IMG/VR virus record: IMGVR_UViG_3300041955_001116
Location: 1 to 23,327 of that record
Source of the DNA: a virus
Direction: 5' to 3' (one strand)
DNA length: 23,327 nucleotides
In this document: piece after piece, positions 15,901 to 21,319 of the stretch
Layout: every line of letters starts with the position of its first letter
How positions within the stretch are numbered: position 1 is the stretch's first letter
Notes under the pieces: model-generated
Database searches by the model: none
Told to the model about the DNA's origin: nothing
What the model saw: the letters and a program-made list of their open reading frames with translations, nothing else
Position numbers and translations under genes: made by a program

Positions 15901-16026
15901 AACGCGCACCTGCTCGGACTCTTGAGCCGGCGGACTTTCAGCCGACAAGGCCGCCGTGAGGGCATGGCCGGCCACACTGACGAGCACCACCGCCGACGCG
16001 GAGGCCACCAAATAGCGGGATAGCAT
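12901..16026 (-). CDS. Large exported WD40 beta-propeller protein
   Basis: 1041 aa, ATG 16024-16026 with GGGGAA upstream. Residues about 1-29 are a signal peptide ending near 'LTAALSAES'. Residues about 40-250 form a strand-rich domain of unknown type ('IKLVVLGTAK', 'YELKVEKVLYGGTPEKTLHLHEY'). Residues about 270-470 are mostly helical. From about 475 on, WD40-like blades recur, marked by 'VAFTDDGKFLATGG', 'LSFSPDGKFLSATS' and 'LVYSPDGKWLVASQ'. The last blade is 'LAFSADGQRIATANDDGTIELRD' at the C-terminus. Such long secreted propellers are common in planctomycetes and likely bind proteins or surfaces. No catalytic site seen. It sits between mobile genes and may be cargo. Confidence 0.85.
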   Translation of the reverse strand: MLSRYLVASASAVVLVSVAGHALTAALSAESPPAQESEQVRVTCPALEVDESQRLINSPPEHNLGPIKLVVLGTAKRPAEKNEPRELVYELKVEKVLYGGTPEKTLHLHEYFYIPGPERQIFALVPQAYGGPTDYDMKYHVDVKEEKSQMAMSAARLDYHTLAADSIFVGKETAIEAADDHKHTIEVVRLLRGSEPKAGEKSTMEIIDHIRFSGKVAELRPEPMLYFLRIEKDFLHKRVYRVDTRLPIACEADVAAALKRRDLYPIVDTVERGKRLRGREVVFRGSVEEAIDFLGSERMGCVNLAVRAITRQKDAAREELAAAIEREMLRQAEPAWGEFRKLRNLIRLLGRLGGGSSGGPLSRLLEKELDYVKSQPAEPPAPKHPLESRYRNEADDDSVNHALAWLAVAIDEQLLLERYGNRLMKLRDVAKGHWKAELQLALDSAHVEDNLELVALAQRGQTKSLRSQPRIYHPRGALSVAFTDDGKFLATGGEWGDIRIWNTDDWTCLHAIEQEGQICRLSFSPDGKFLSATSADGNDLTEHRFEWRTGVVVEQPGGPGKKVADPRYHTTESLLTPDGKYRVTASKKYSAEHLVQLQVLRATAGGQVAAETRFPSVWDNTLKLAVSPDGGQAAIASGDVRLGIYSLPDLKTIREFHFPCHSRRDERVSALVYSPDGKWLVASQGRRPTPRLFRAETGEEVMPYEGHGHYPIDLRFLPDGKALRSIGEDTVCTWDAATLKMLRRNPLPAGRLAASVRPTDGRYVLCPLTRDPKEPIQVIDVDTGKALCEVKLPVTWDHFAITEHKAAGVRRVYWLGDQEALCTGYFIESGTGARDHWWRFNYRTGQVLKDGPIDIDSQNSLLNGRGELTEDGRHLFVIHGAGKGTWGPLKGEWIDTATLASRNSDEAKIDRQPNGDFGLVPGGKYFHIGSHIFDRQTLKLVAARDFPRHNLSSIAFSADGTRYAAVITKSRSPDDWPGIDEWSWYAQYSSIVRVHETLTGKTLLAFSPSAAVLRLAFSADGQRIATANDDGTIELRDVPPP

Positions 16027-16492
16027 GACGGGATTCCCCAGCCTTTATTCGCTCGGGCTGCGGTCGGGCCGGGTATGGCGGCACGCATAAGCACGCATGA
16101 AAGAGTGGCTCGGCCAGCCTTGAGCATGTCCGCTTCTACGATACCCCTGACGGTGGATACTGTCCAGTAGCTCGGCCAGCCACGGAGGCAATCATCGTTG
16201 CTGCTGGAACTGGCTGTCTACTGGCTGCCTTGAGACGAGAACGCTTAACCAGCCCGCCCATGCTGGTTGTGATTCTGTGGTGGGGTGCCTTGGACGAACT
16301 TGGACGAGGGCGAGAATCAGGCGTCGGATGGCCGGCGCGATGGACGCGGCACCGCGGCGGAAAAGTTCTACTGGCGTGCAGTTCTCCCGAAGCACGCTGT
16401 TTGAGCTTGCAGGTCGCTACGCCCAGGGGGTTTCCGCCGATCGCCGATGACGTTATCGGTGCCCAGGCCACAGTTTGCCGCCTCGGCGGGCG
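16027..16492. other. 466-bp gap, possibly decayed coding DNA
   Basis: No convincing gene. A minus-strand GTG frame (16192-16395, 'LRENCTPVELFRRGAASIAPAIRR...') reads like protein for about 35 residues but lacks a ribosome site and then turns into low-quality sequence, suggesting a relic. No terminator or repeat was spotted. Confidence 0.35.
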
Positions 16493-16906
16493 CTAATAGC
16501 TGTAGCCATACTTCCTGCGAAACGCCGAGGTCTGTCGCTTGATGGCCAGGTTGACCGCCACCTGATTCGAGTTCGTCGCCCCGGCGACCGCGCACTTCCA
16601 CTGGTTGACGATGTGCCGGGTCACGCCCCAATAATGGCTCACAACCAACTCCTGCTCCTCGCACACGGCGCGAACCAGATCGCCGGTGAGGACAGGGAGC
16701 AAACCCGTGCGTGTCCCCTTGTTGTACGTGTACCCAGGCCAAGAGATCGGCGCGTCGGTGAACCCGTCCACCCTCACGTCGCCCCGGTACTCGTCGTGCA
16801 GGATAACGCCGATATTGACGGTTGGCGGATGATAAGGCCCGGCCCGCCACCGATATTGCAGCGGCGAGGGATATTTCTTCGCCTTGTTTACTGCTTTGCG
16901 CGCCAT
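16493..16906 (-). CDS. Planctomycete-type DNA-binding-like protein
   Basis: 137 aa, ATG 16904-16906, 4 bp after the second recombinase's stop. A basic N-terminus is followed by 'YRWRAGPYHPPTVNIGVILHDEYRGDVRVDGFTDAPISWPG', a pattern I associate with a recurring planctomycete family of unknown function. Next comes 'GDLVRAVCEEQELVVSHYWGVTRHIVNQWKCAV', which resembles a helix-turn-helix (residues about 75-107), and a basic C-terminus. It may be a transcriptional or recombination-control protein. The tight spacing argues for co-expression with the recombinase. Confidence 0.65.
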   Translation of the reverse strand: MARKAVNKAKKYPSPLQYRWRAGPYHPPTVNIGVILHDEYRGDVRVDGFTDAPISWPGYTYNKGTRTGLLPVLTGDLVRAVCEEQELVVSHYWGVTRHIVNQWKCAVAGATNSNQVAVNLAIKRQTSAFRRKYGYSY

Positions 16907-16910
16907 TTTC

Positions 16911-17624
16911 TCATGCCGTGACTTTCACCTTGCGGGTGTTGTTGCCGAGGAAGTCGTCGCCCAGGTAGCGTTTGACGATTCGCCACACCGCCACGTCCGT
17001 GAACGGCTTGCCGGCCGTCGTCAGGTGGTCGGTCTCGTTGAGCCACTGGGCGATCTCGGCCATCGTTTCGCCGCGCTCGCGGCGGGCCTTGATCTCCGGC
17101 ATGAGGAATTGATACGCCTCCGCGGCGCGCTGTTTCCGCTTGGCGATGGACCCCGCCACGGCCTGCCTCCAGCCACGCTTGTCCTCTCGCCCTTTCCAGT
17201 GGCCCTCTCGCTGGGAGCCGAGCTTGACTCCCTTGGCCTTGAGGGCAGCCATCGCGTCACGGGTCCGCTGGCGGGCTTGCTGCGATTCGTCCTGGGCCAG
17301 ATTGGCGAGGATATGGATGGTCCGCTCATTGGCGTTGGGCATGTCGCAGCAAACAAAGTTGACTCCGCTCCGTTGCAAGGCTACAGTAAAGGCCACGCTG
17401 CGGGAGAGCCGACCGATGTCGGCGATCACGAGCACCGCCCCATGTTTAAGGGCCGCCTCGATGGCTTTGTGCAGAACGGGCCAACCTTCCTCCTTGCCGT
17501 TCGTCTCCACGAAGCTGGCGACGATCTTCCCTGGGTTCAACTCGGCGTACTGGCGGACGGCAGCCTCCTGGGTGGCCCGGTCGAGTCGCTTCCCCAGGCG
17601 AACGTAGGAAATGTACTTTGACAC
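16911..17624 (-). CDS. Serine recombinase homologue without the catalytic serine
   Basis: 237 aa using GTG 17622-17624, chosen for the GGAGAATCATTA leader and because family homology starts there. It aligns along its whole length with the recombinase at 10694-11461 ('GVNFVCCD', 'LMPEIKARRERGETMAEIAQWLN', 'YLGDDFLGN'). The nucleophile motif Y-x-R-V-S-T reads YVRLGK, so Ser becomes Gly11. The 'KLDRLAR' motif reads 'DIGRLSR', so the conserved Asp becomes Gly71. Arg9, Arg72 and Arg75 remain. It should not cut DNA. It may have become a DNA-binding regulator, or be drifting toward loss, although its frame is intact. Confidence 0.85.
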   Translation of the reverse strand: MSKYISYVRLGKRLDRATQEAAVRQYAELNPGKIVASFVETNGKEEGWPVLHKAIEAALKHGAVLVIADIGRLSRSVAFTVALQRSGVNFVCCDMPNANERTIHILANLAQDESQQARQRTRDAMAALKAKGVKLGSQREGHWKGREDKRGWRQAVAGSIAKRKQRAAEAYQFLMPEIKARRERGETMAEIAQWLNETDHLTTAGKPFTDVAVWRIVKRYLGDDFLGNNTRKVKVTA

Positions 17625-17662
17625 TAATGATTCTCCGGTTTGGACTATCTCCAGACTACTTG

Positions 17663-17690
17663 ATCCTACACCAAAATCATGGTATGTCAA
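17663..17690 (-). promoter_or_regulatory. Candidate promoter of the second recombinase
   Basis: TTGACA (17685-17690), 16 bp, TAGGAT (17663-17668) on the minus strand, about 38 bp before the GTG. It shares TTGACATAC and spacing with the SprT-operon promoter. Confidence 0.55.
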
Positions 17691-17762
17691 ATTGGCCCCG
17701 GTAGCATCGGGCCGATATTCGTGGTAGACTTCAGAATTATTAGGAACGACAGGATTGCGAAA

Positions 17763-18218
17763 ATGAGCACACCCTCCATTCCGCCCGTTTCGCTACAATC
17801 GGAAATGCTGCGGCTCTTCCAGGCGGGCGCTGCCAGCTACCAGCCGGACGGCACGTCGGACGGCCTGGCGGCCGAGACTGGCGAGCCGAAGGTCGCTCTG
17901 GACAACCTGCATCGGCTGCTGGCCAATGGCCGCATGATCCTCACCGTCTTCACCCGCCCCACGGGCACGCTCTTTCTGTTCTCCAACGGCGAGCAGTACT
18001 ACACGCCGGCGCTCCGCCTCGGCCGGGAAGGACGCCAGACTGAGGGCTTGGCCGAGATCGCCGCCGAGGCCGGCTACGGCGACCTGGAGGACTTGCTCGA
18101 CTTCTACAGTACCTTTCCGGCCGACTACGAGGGGCAATTGCCGAATCTCTGCGACGCCGACAAAGACCGGACGCCCGACCTGCAAGCTGCCCCGAAAACG
18201 CAGGCGAAGACGCCTTGA
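17763..18218 (+). CDS. Hypothetical 151-aa protein
   Basis: ATG 17763-17765, chosen as the first Met after the divergent promoter region; the upstream extension has poor composition. The N-terminal ~75 residues mix helices with strand-like 'NGRMILTVFTRPTGTLFLFSNGEQYY'. A helical acidic segment follows ('GLAEIAAEAGYGDLEDLLDFYSTFP'), then a polar tail. It ends in a strong intrinsic terminator that includes the stop codon, so it is a single-gene unit. No family recognised. Confidence 0.65.
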   Translation: MSTPSIPPVSLQSEMLRLFQAGAASYQPDGTSDGLAAETGEPKVALDNLHRLLANGRMILTVFTRPTGTLFLFSNGEQYYTPALRLGREGRQTEGLAEIAAEAGYGDLEDLLDFYSTFPADYEGQLPNLCDADKDRTPDLQAAPKTQAKTP

Positions 18219-18251
18219 ATCGGCGAGTTACTCGGCGTTAAGGCGTTTTTT
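18210..18251 (+). terminator. Intrinsic terminator of the 151-aa gene
   Basis: ACGCCTT (18210-18216) pairs with AAGGCGT (18240-18246), followed by six T (18246-18251). The loop holds an inner CGAGTTACTCG palindrome, so the stem can extend as a branched structure. Confidence 0.65.
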
Positions 18252-18286
18252 CGTCATAGGTCGTTGGCATCTTGCAGGTTGCGGCG

Positions 18287-18313
18287 AAAAAAGGCCGAGT
18301 TACTCACTCGGCC
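18287..18313 (-). terminator. Intrinsic terminator on minus strand
   Basis: In the minus-strand RNA GGCCGAGT pairs with ACTCGGCC (8 bp, 5-nt loop), immediately followed by six U (complement of 18287-18292). No protein gene on this strand lies within 600 bp to the right, so it probably ends a noncoding transcript. Confidence 0.75.
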
Positions 18314-18376
18314 GGCGCATATAGGTCTACAGTGCGCTATGTGGTGTATAGAAAATCTATACCACTACGTCGCTTC
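18287..18376 (-). ncRNA. Candidate small RNA, about 90 nt
   Basis: A TATTAT box on the minus strand (complement of 18383-18388) would start transcription near 18376. The RNA then forms a hairpin around 18340-18367 (GTGGT/ACCAC plus ATAG/CTAT), a second GCGCA/TGCGC stem near 18316-18337, and the strong terminator at 18287-18313. No open frame of useful length lies in it. Two tandem GAGTAACTC sites occupy the -35 region, suggesting control by a regulator. No known RNA family was recognised; the start point is predicted, not shown. Confidence 0.5.
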
Positions 18377-18415
18377 TGTAGGATAATATGCGCGGAGAGT
18401 AACTCAGAGTAACTC

Positions 18416-18933
18416 TCCTGCCTCGATCTCTCCTTCGTACTCGCAACCTGGCTCGCTGCCAGTCTTTGAGTGCCCTCACTTTCCTGCCTGCGTTTTTGCC
18501 TCCTGTGGGGAGTGAGTAATTCTGACCGCCGCCGACCGCCGAAAACTTGCGTCGAAGGAGCGGCCAGTCGCGCCGGTTTCGCCGGTCGAACTGGTCACGA
18601 CGATTTTGACCCCACCCGGCCCCTGCCATCCGGCACAAGTCACACAATCTGCACAACCTGCCCGCTGCAATCGCCACAACCGATGCAATCGCAACTACTT
18701 AGGTTGTGGTTTACGTGGGATAAGCAGTATCTAAGCTGCCGATTCTGCCGAGACTGCGGCGCGATTCTAAGCATCTTGCGGGGCTTGGCGGCTCTGCCGA
18801 TCATGCCGGCCGTGCCGAATTGGGCGCGCACGGTTGGCGCGCGGGTAAGGGCGCGCCTAGACGCGCGCAACTCGCGGCGGACGGCTTCTTAGGCCACTTT
18901 TTGATCGACACAAGTCTTGGGGAGCAAGCAACC
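18416..18933. other. Noncoding stretch with short repeats and hairpins
   Basis: No gene supported. It holds a CCACAACC/GGTTGTGG inverted repeat (18674-18681 and 18702-18709) and TGCAATCGC twice (around 18666-18693). Several TGCCGA copies lie near 18738-18818. GCGCGC occurs four times (near 18824, 18837, 18851 and 18863) at 11-14 bp steps, iteron-like. A plus-strand frame with CxxC-like pairs (18470-18892) follows these repeats and lacks a start signal. Confidence 0.5.
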
Positions 18934-19077
18934 ATGAAGAATTACGCCCCACAACTCACCCGCCGCTGTTCCGCAGCGAGGATCGGCCGCCGGACCCCCG
19001 AGCCGCCCAACTCCAACAACGGTTCAGGCTGGTGGCCGACCTGTTTAGGGAGGCCCTGTTTTCTCGTCAATGCATAA
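18934..19077 (+). CDS. Small ORF 1 of shared-leader series
   Basis: 47 aa, ATG 18934-18936, directly after GGAGCAAGCAACC. The product is Arg/Pro-rich and unlike any family known to me. A second frame over the same DNA ('...PDPRAAQLQQRFRLVADLFREALF') reads more protein-like after about residue 9, so the gene may carry a frameshift. It is the first of three small ORFs with nearly the same leader. Confidence 0.35.
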   Translation: MKNYAPQLTRRCSAARIGRRTPEPPNSNNGSGWWPTCLGRPCFLVNA

Positions 19078-19112
19078 TGGGAGCAACCAACACAACTCAG
19101 GAGCAAGCAACA

Positions 19113-19214
19113 ATGAGAACTGCTTCCACCCTTCCCGAAACTGGGCACTACGCCCCCGAAGAGCTGGACGCCTCCGGCTTCTTCGCCCCGGAGACCAAAC
19201 ATTTTAGGACGTGA
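19113..19214 (+). CDS. Small ORF 2 of shared-leader series
   Basis: 33 aa, ATG 19113-19115 after CAGGAGCAAGCAACA. The product ('TLPETGHYAPEELDASGFF') is short and acidic with no known relatives. The strong, repeated ribosome site supports translation; the length does not allow a family call. Confidence 0.4.
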   Translation: MRTASTLPETGHYAPEELDASGFFAPETKHFRT

Positions 19215-19261
19215 CCAAGATTCGGACCCTCCGCCACTACACCATCTAGGAGCAATCAAGC

Positions 19262-19492
19262 ATGAGTACCCTTCGTGAAGTCGCCCTACGCAAGGACGGC
19301 CACACCTATCTGTTCCGCGCCGACGGCGAGAGCCACAGGGCTCTGTTGGCCGTCCTATGGCGATTCGCAACGAACCCCGAACTGAACTTCTCCTGGCGCG
19401 ATGCGGCGGCAGTGTGTAAGAAGTTCCGGCAACTGAGCGCCAACCGTACCTCCGCCGTATCGGCTCCCGCAACGGACCGCCTTCGGAAGTGA
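19262..19492 (+). CDS. Small ORF 3 of shared-leader series
   Basis: 76 aa, ATG 19262-19264 after TAGGAGCAATCAAGC. It reads as a real small domain: a strand pair ('LREVALRKDGHTYLFRAD'), helices ('HRALLAVLWRFA', 'WRDAAAVCKKFRQL') and a Ser/Ala-rich tail. No family recognised. It lies upstream of the YbjN gene and may share its transcript through a hairpin at 19530-19555. Confidence 0.6.
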   Translation: MSTLREVALRKDGHTYLFRADGESHRALLAVLWRFATNPELNFSWRDAAAVCKKFRQLSANRTSAVSAPATDRLRK

Positions 19493-19529
19493 GCGACTGT
19501 ATTCATTCCACCATCCACAAACCACGAGG

Positions 19530-19555
19530 CCGGGGGACGCATCCTGCGTCCCCGG
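19530..19555 (+). promoter_or_regulatory. Strong GC hairpin before the YbjN-domain gene
   Basis: CCGGGGGACGCA and TGCGTCCCCGG pair over 11 bp with one bulged G and a tight 3-nt loop. No T tract follows, so it is a transcript-stabilising or attenuating stem rather than a typical terminator. Confidence 0.5.
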
Positions 19556-19578
19556 CAACTAACCGAAAGGAGAATACC

Positions 19579-20067
19579 ATGCCCCAAGGCTATGACCCGG
19601 ACGAACTGTTCCAGCGTGTGAAGGACGCGCTCGAAGAGATGGACCAGGACTTCGCGGTGGAATCCGATGGGCGATGCCTGCGGATGATGGTGAACGAGAG
19701 GAACGGCTATTTCCCGTGCCTCCTGGTCGTGTGGCCGGATGATCCGCACATCGCCGTCTACACCCAGCTCCAGTGCCGCGTGCCGGAGGAAAAGCGGCTG
19801 GAAATGGCCGACTTCCTCAACAGGGCCAACATGAGCGGCTGGGACGGGACTTTCGGGATGGACGCGGATAGCGGCAGCGTCCGCTACCGGACCAGCCTGA
19901 ACCTTGCCGATGGCGTCCTCACCACACACATGCTCGCCGCGCTGCTGTACGGGAACGCCAACGCCATTAACAGCTTCCTGCCAGCGCTAATGAGCGTCAT
20001 CTGGAACGATGTTTCTCCCGAGGACGCCATCGGCTTTCGCCAAGATGCGGACGAAGAGGCGGCCTAG
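19579..20067 (+). CDS. YbjN-domain protein
   Basis: 162 aa, ATG 19579-19581 with AAAGGAGAATACC upstream. The pattern 'YFPCLLVVWPDDPHIAVYTQLQCRVPEEKRLEMADFLNRAN' followed by 'GSVRYRTSLNLADGVLTTHMLAALLYGNANAINSFLPALM' is that of YbjN / type III chaperone-like domains, covering about residues 30-150. E. coli YbjN has been linked to stress and motility control, but how such small domains act is unclear. No catalytic residues are expected. The C-terminus is acidic. Confidence 0.75.
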   Translation: MPQGYDPDELFQRVKDALEEMDQDFAVESDGRCLRMMVNERNGYFPCLLVVWPDDPHIAVYTQLQCRVPEEKRLEMADFLNRANMSGWDGTFGMDADSGSVRYRTSLNLADGVLTTHMLAALLYGNANAINSFLPALMSVIWNDVSPEDAIGFRQDADEEAA

Positions 20068-20080
20068 CGGGAGAAAACCG

Positions 20081-20100
20081 CATAGGCCGGGTCGCCTATG
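20081..20100 (+). other. Perfect 7-bp hairpin downstream of YbjN gene
   Basis: CATAGGC (20081-20087) pairs with GCCTATG (20094-20100) around CGGGTC. No T tract follows; it may be a weak terminator or an mRNA end stabiliser. Confidence 0.4.
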
Positions 20101-20259
20101 GCGGGAAAAACGTCAGCGATTCCTGCCATCAACCCACTGGCGGGCTGCTCCCGCAGCCGCGTTCCTTGGGGCGTCCGCTTCGGAGGGCCCGACAACTGCC
20201 GATCGTACAAGGACCTCCGTCGTTTTTCCTGTTACTGTTTTTTGTCGAGGATGCGTTCC

Positions 20260-20922
20260 ATGAAAGACACTCACCACACTCAAAAGACCTACCTTGCGCT
20301 CGGCGACTCGATGTCGATTGATGAGTACACTGGCGTCCGGGGCGGCGGGGCCGTGGCCCAGTTCTACCGCCGGCTCCAAGGCCGCCAGGACGGCCCCTGG
20401 CGGTTGATCGACCGCACCACGGACGGCCACCGCATGGCCGACATCGACTTCCGAGGGCCGGCCGACTTGATTACCATGACCATTGGCGGCAACGACCTGG
20501 TGCAGCACATCGCCGACGACCCGGCCGAGTTCGTTCCCCTCTTTGACGACGCCTACCGCGACCTGGCGGCGGCCATCCGCAAGGCCCACCCGCAGGCCAC
20601 CATCATCGTCGGCAACGTCTACCAGCCCCAGGGCGGCCTCCCCAGGCCCCTCCGCGCCGCCCTGGACAAGTGCAACTGGGCCATCGCCCGTTGGGCCCAT
20701 GTCGAGGGCTTCCACCTGGCGGACATCCACGGGGCCTTCCTGGGGCATGAGGCGGACTATTTGTGCCTGGGGATCGAGCCCTCGCTGGCCGGCGCTACGG
20801 TAATCGCCGGACTGTTCGAGAAGGCTTGGGCGACCCATGACCTGCCGGAGATGGTCCGAAAAGCAATGGCAATCCAACGATTAGGGGGGGAAACTGTTGC
20901 AGAGCGGGGAGGGAACCCATAA
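20260..20922 (+). CDS. SGNH/GDSL-like hydrolase
   Basis: 220 aa from ATG 20260-20262; the GAGG at 20247-20250 is well placed for it, while an upstream ATG (20251) is too close. It shows 'LALGDSMSID' (block I, Ser17), 'LITMTIGGND' (block III, Asn78) and 'ATIIVGNVYQP', giving the SGNH alpha/beta hydrolase layout. The block V Asp-x-x-His is replaced by 'LGIEPSLAGA'. I recall this Glu-Pro form from one subfamily of bacterial GDSL proteins, so it may still be active with a different dyad. There is no signal peptide. Substrate unknown; such enzymes hydrolyse esters of sugars or lipids. Confidence 0.75.
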   Translation: MKDTHHTQKTYLALGDSMSIDEYTGVRGGGAVAQFYRRLQGRQDGPWRLIDRTTDGHRMADIDFRGPADLITMTIGGNDLVQHIADDPAEFVPLFDDAYRDLAAAIRKAHPQATIIVGNVYQPQGGLPRPLRAALDKCNWAIARWAHVEGFHLADIHGAFLGHEADYLCLGIEPSLAGATVIAGLFEKAWATHDLPEMVRKAMAIQRLGGETVAERGGNP

Positions 20923-21319
20923 AATGAGCCGCCGGCTGTTTCGATTGTGCCCGAGGGTGACCACCTGGCCAAGATGCCCGAAGCCGATCGACCGGGGTTG
21001 GTCATTTCGTGGTCGTGACCGATGGCCAGGAGAATGCGAGCAAAGAGTTCTCCAAAGCGCGGGTCAAGAAGATGATCCAGCGGCAGCAGACGGAGTACAA
21101 CTGGCAATTCACGTTTCTCGGGGCCGACCAGGACGCCTTTGCCGAGGCTGGCGGATTGGGGATCGAAGTGGTCGGCACCGCGAACTTTGCGAAGAACAAG
21201 GTCGATGCGGCATTCATCGGGACCATCAAGAAAGTCGGTCAGATGAGGACGCAGCGCCGCGCAAGGGGCAGGCCGTCCGCAACGAGTTCACCGAGGAAGA
21301 GGGGGAGGAAATGGAATGA
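20923..21319 (+). pseudogene. Broken von Willebrand factor A domain gene
   Basis: Three frames together encode the C-terminal part of a VWA protein. The first is 'VPEGDHLAKMPEADRPGLVI' (about 20947-21005), which then slips one base in an ATTTCG run. It is followed by 'VVVTDGQENASKEFSKARVKKMI...WQFTFLGADQDAFAEAGG' and '...AAFIGTIKKVGQM' (21009-21242). After a second shift comes 'KGQAVRNEFTEEEGEEME' to the stop 21317-21319. The MIDAS DxSxS half is absent, so the gene is 5'-truncated as well. Sequencing error could explain the shifts but not the missing N-terminus. The last stop overlaps the next start in ATGA. Confidence 0.65.

Larger units (their letters stand above)
18225..18415. repeat. Four copies of palindromic 9-mer GAGTWACTC
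   Basis: GAGTTACTC at 18225-18233 and 18297-18305; its complement GAGTAACTC at 18397-18405 and 18407-18415, the last two exactly 10 bp apart. The tandem pair sits where the -35 box of the candidate minus-strand RNA promoter would be. This looks like a protein-binding site set. Confidence 0.6.

Noticed and set aside
18470-18892. Plus-strand frame with several CxxC pairs
   Set aside because: The cysteines follow degenerate nucleotide repeats; no ribosome site and no domain shape.
18942-19472. 176-codon minus-strand frame
   Set aside because: Runs antisense through three small ORFs with good ribosome sites; Arg/Ser/Gly-rich shadow.
19306-19929. 207-codon minus-strand frame
   Set aside because: Antisense to small ORF 3 and the YbjN gene; no recognisable domain.
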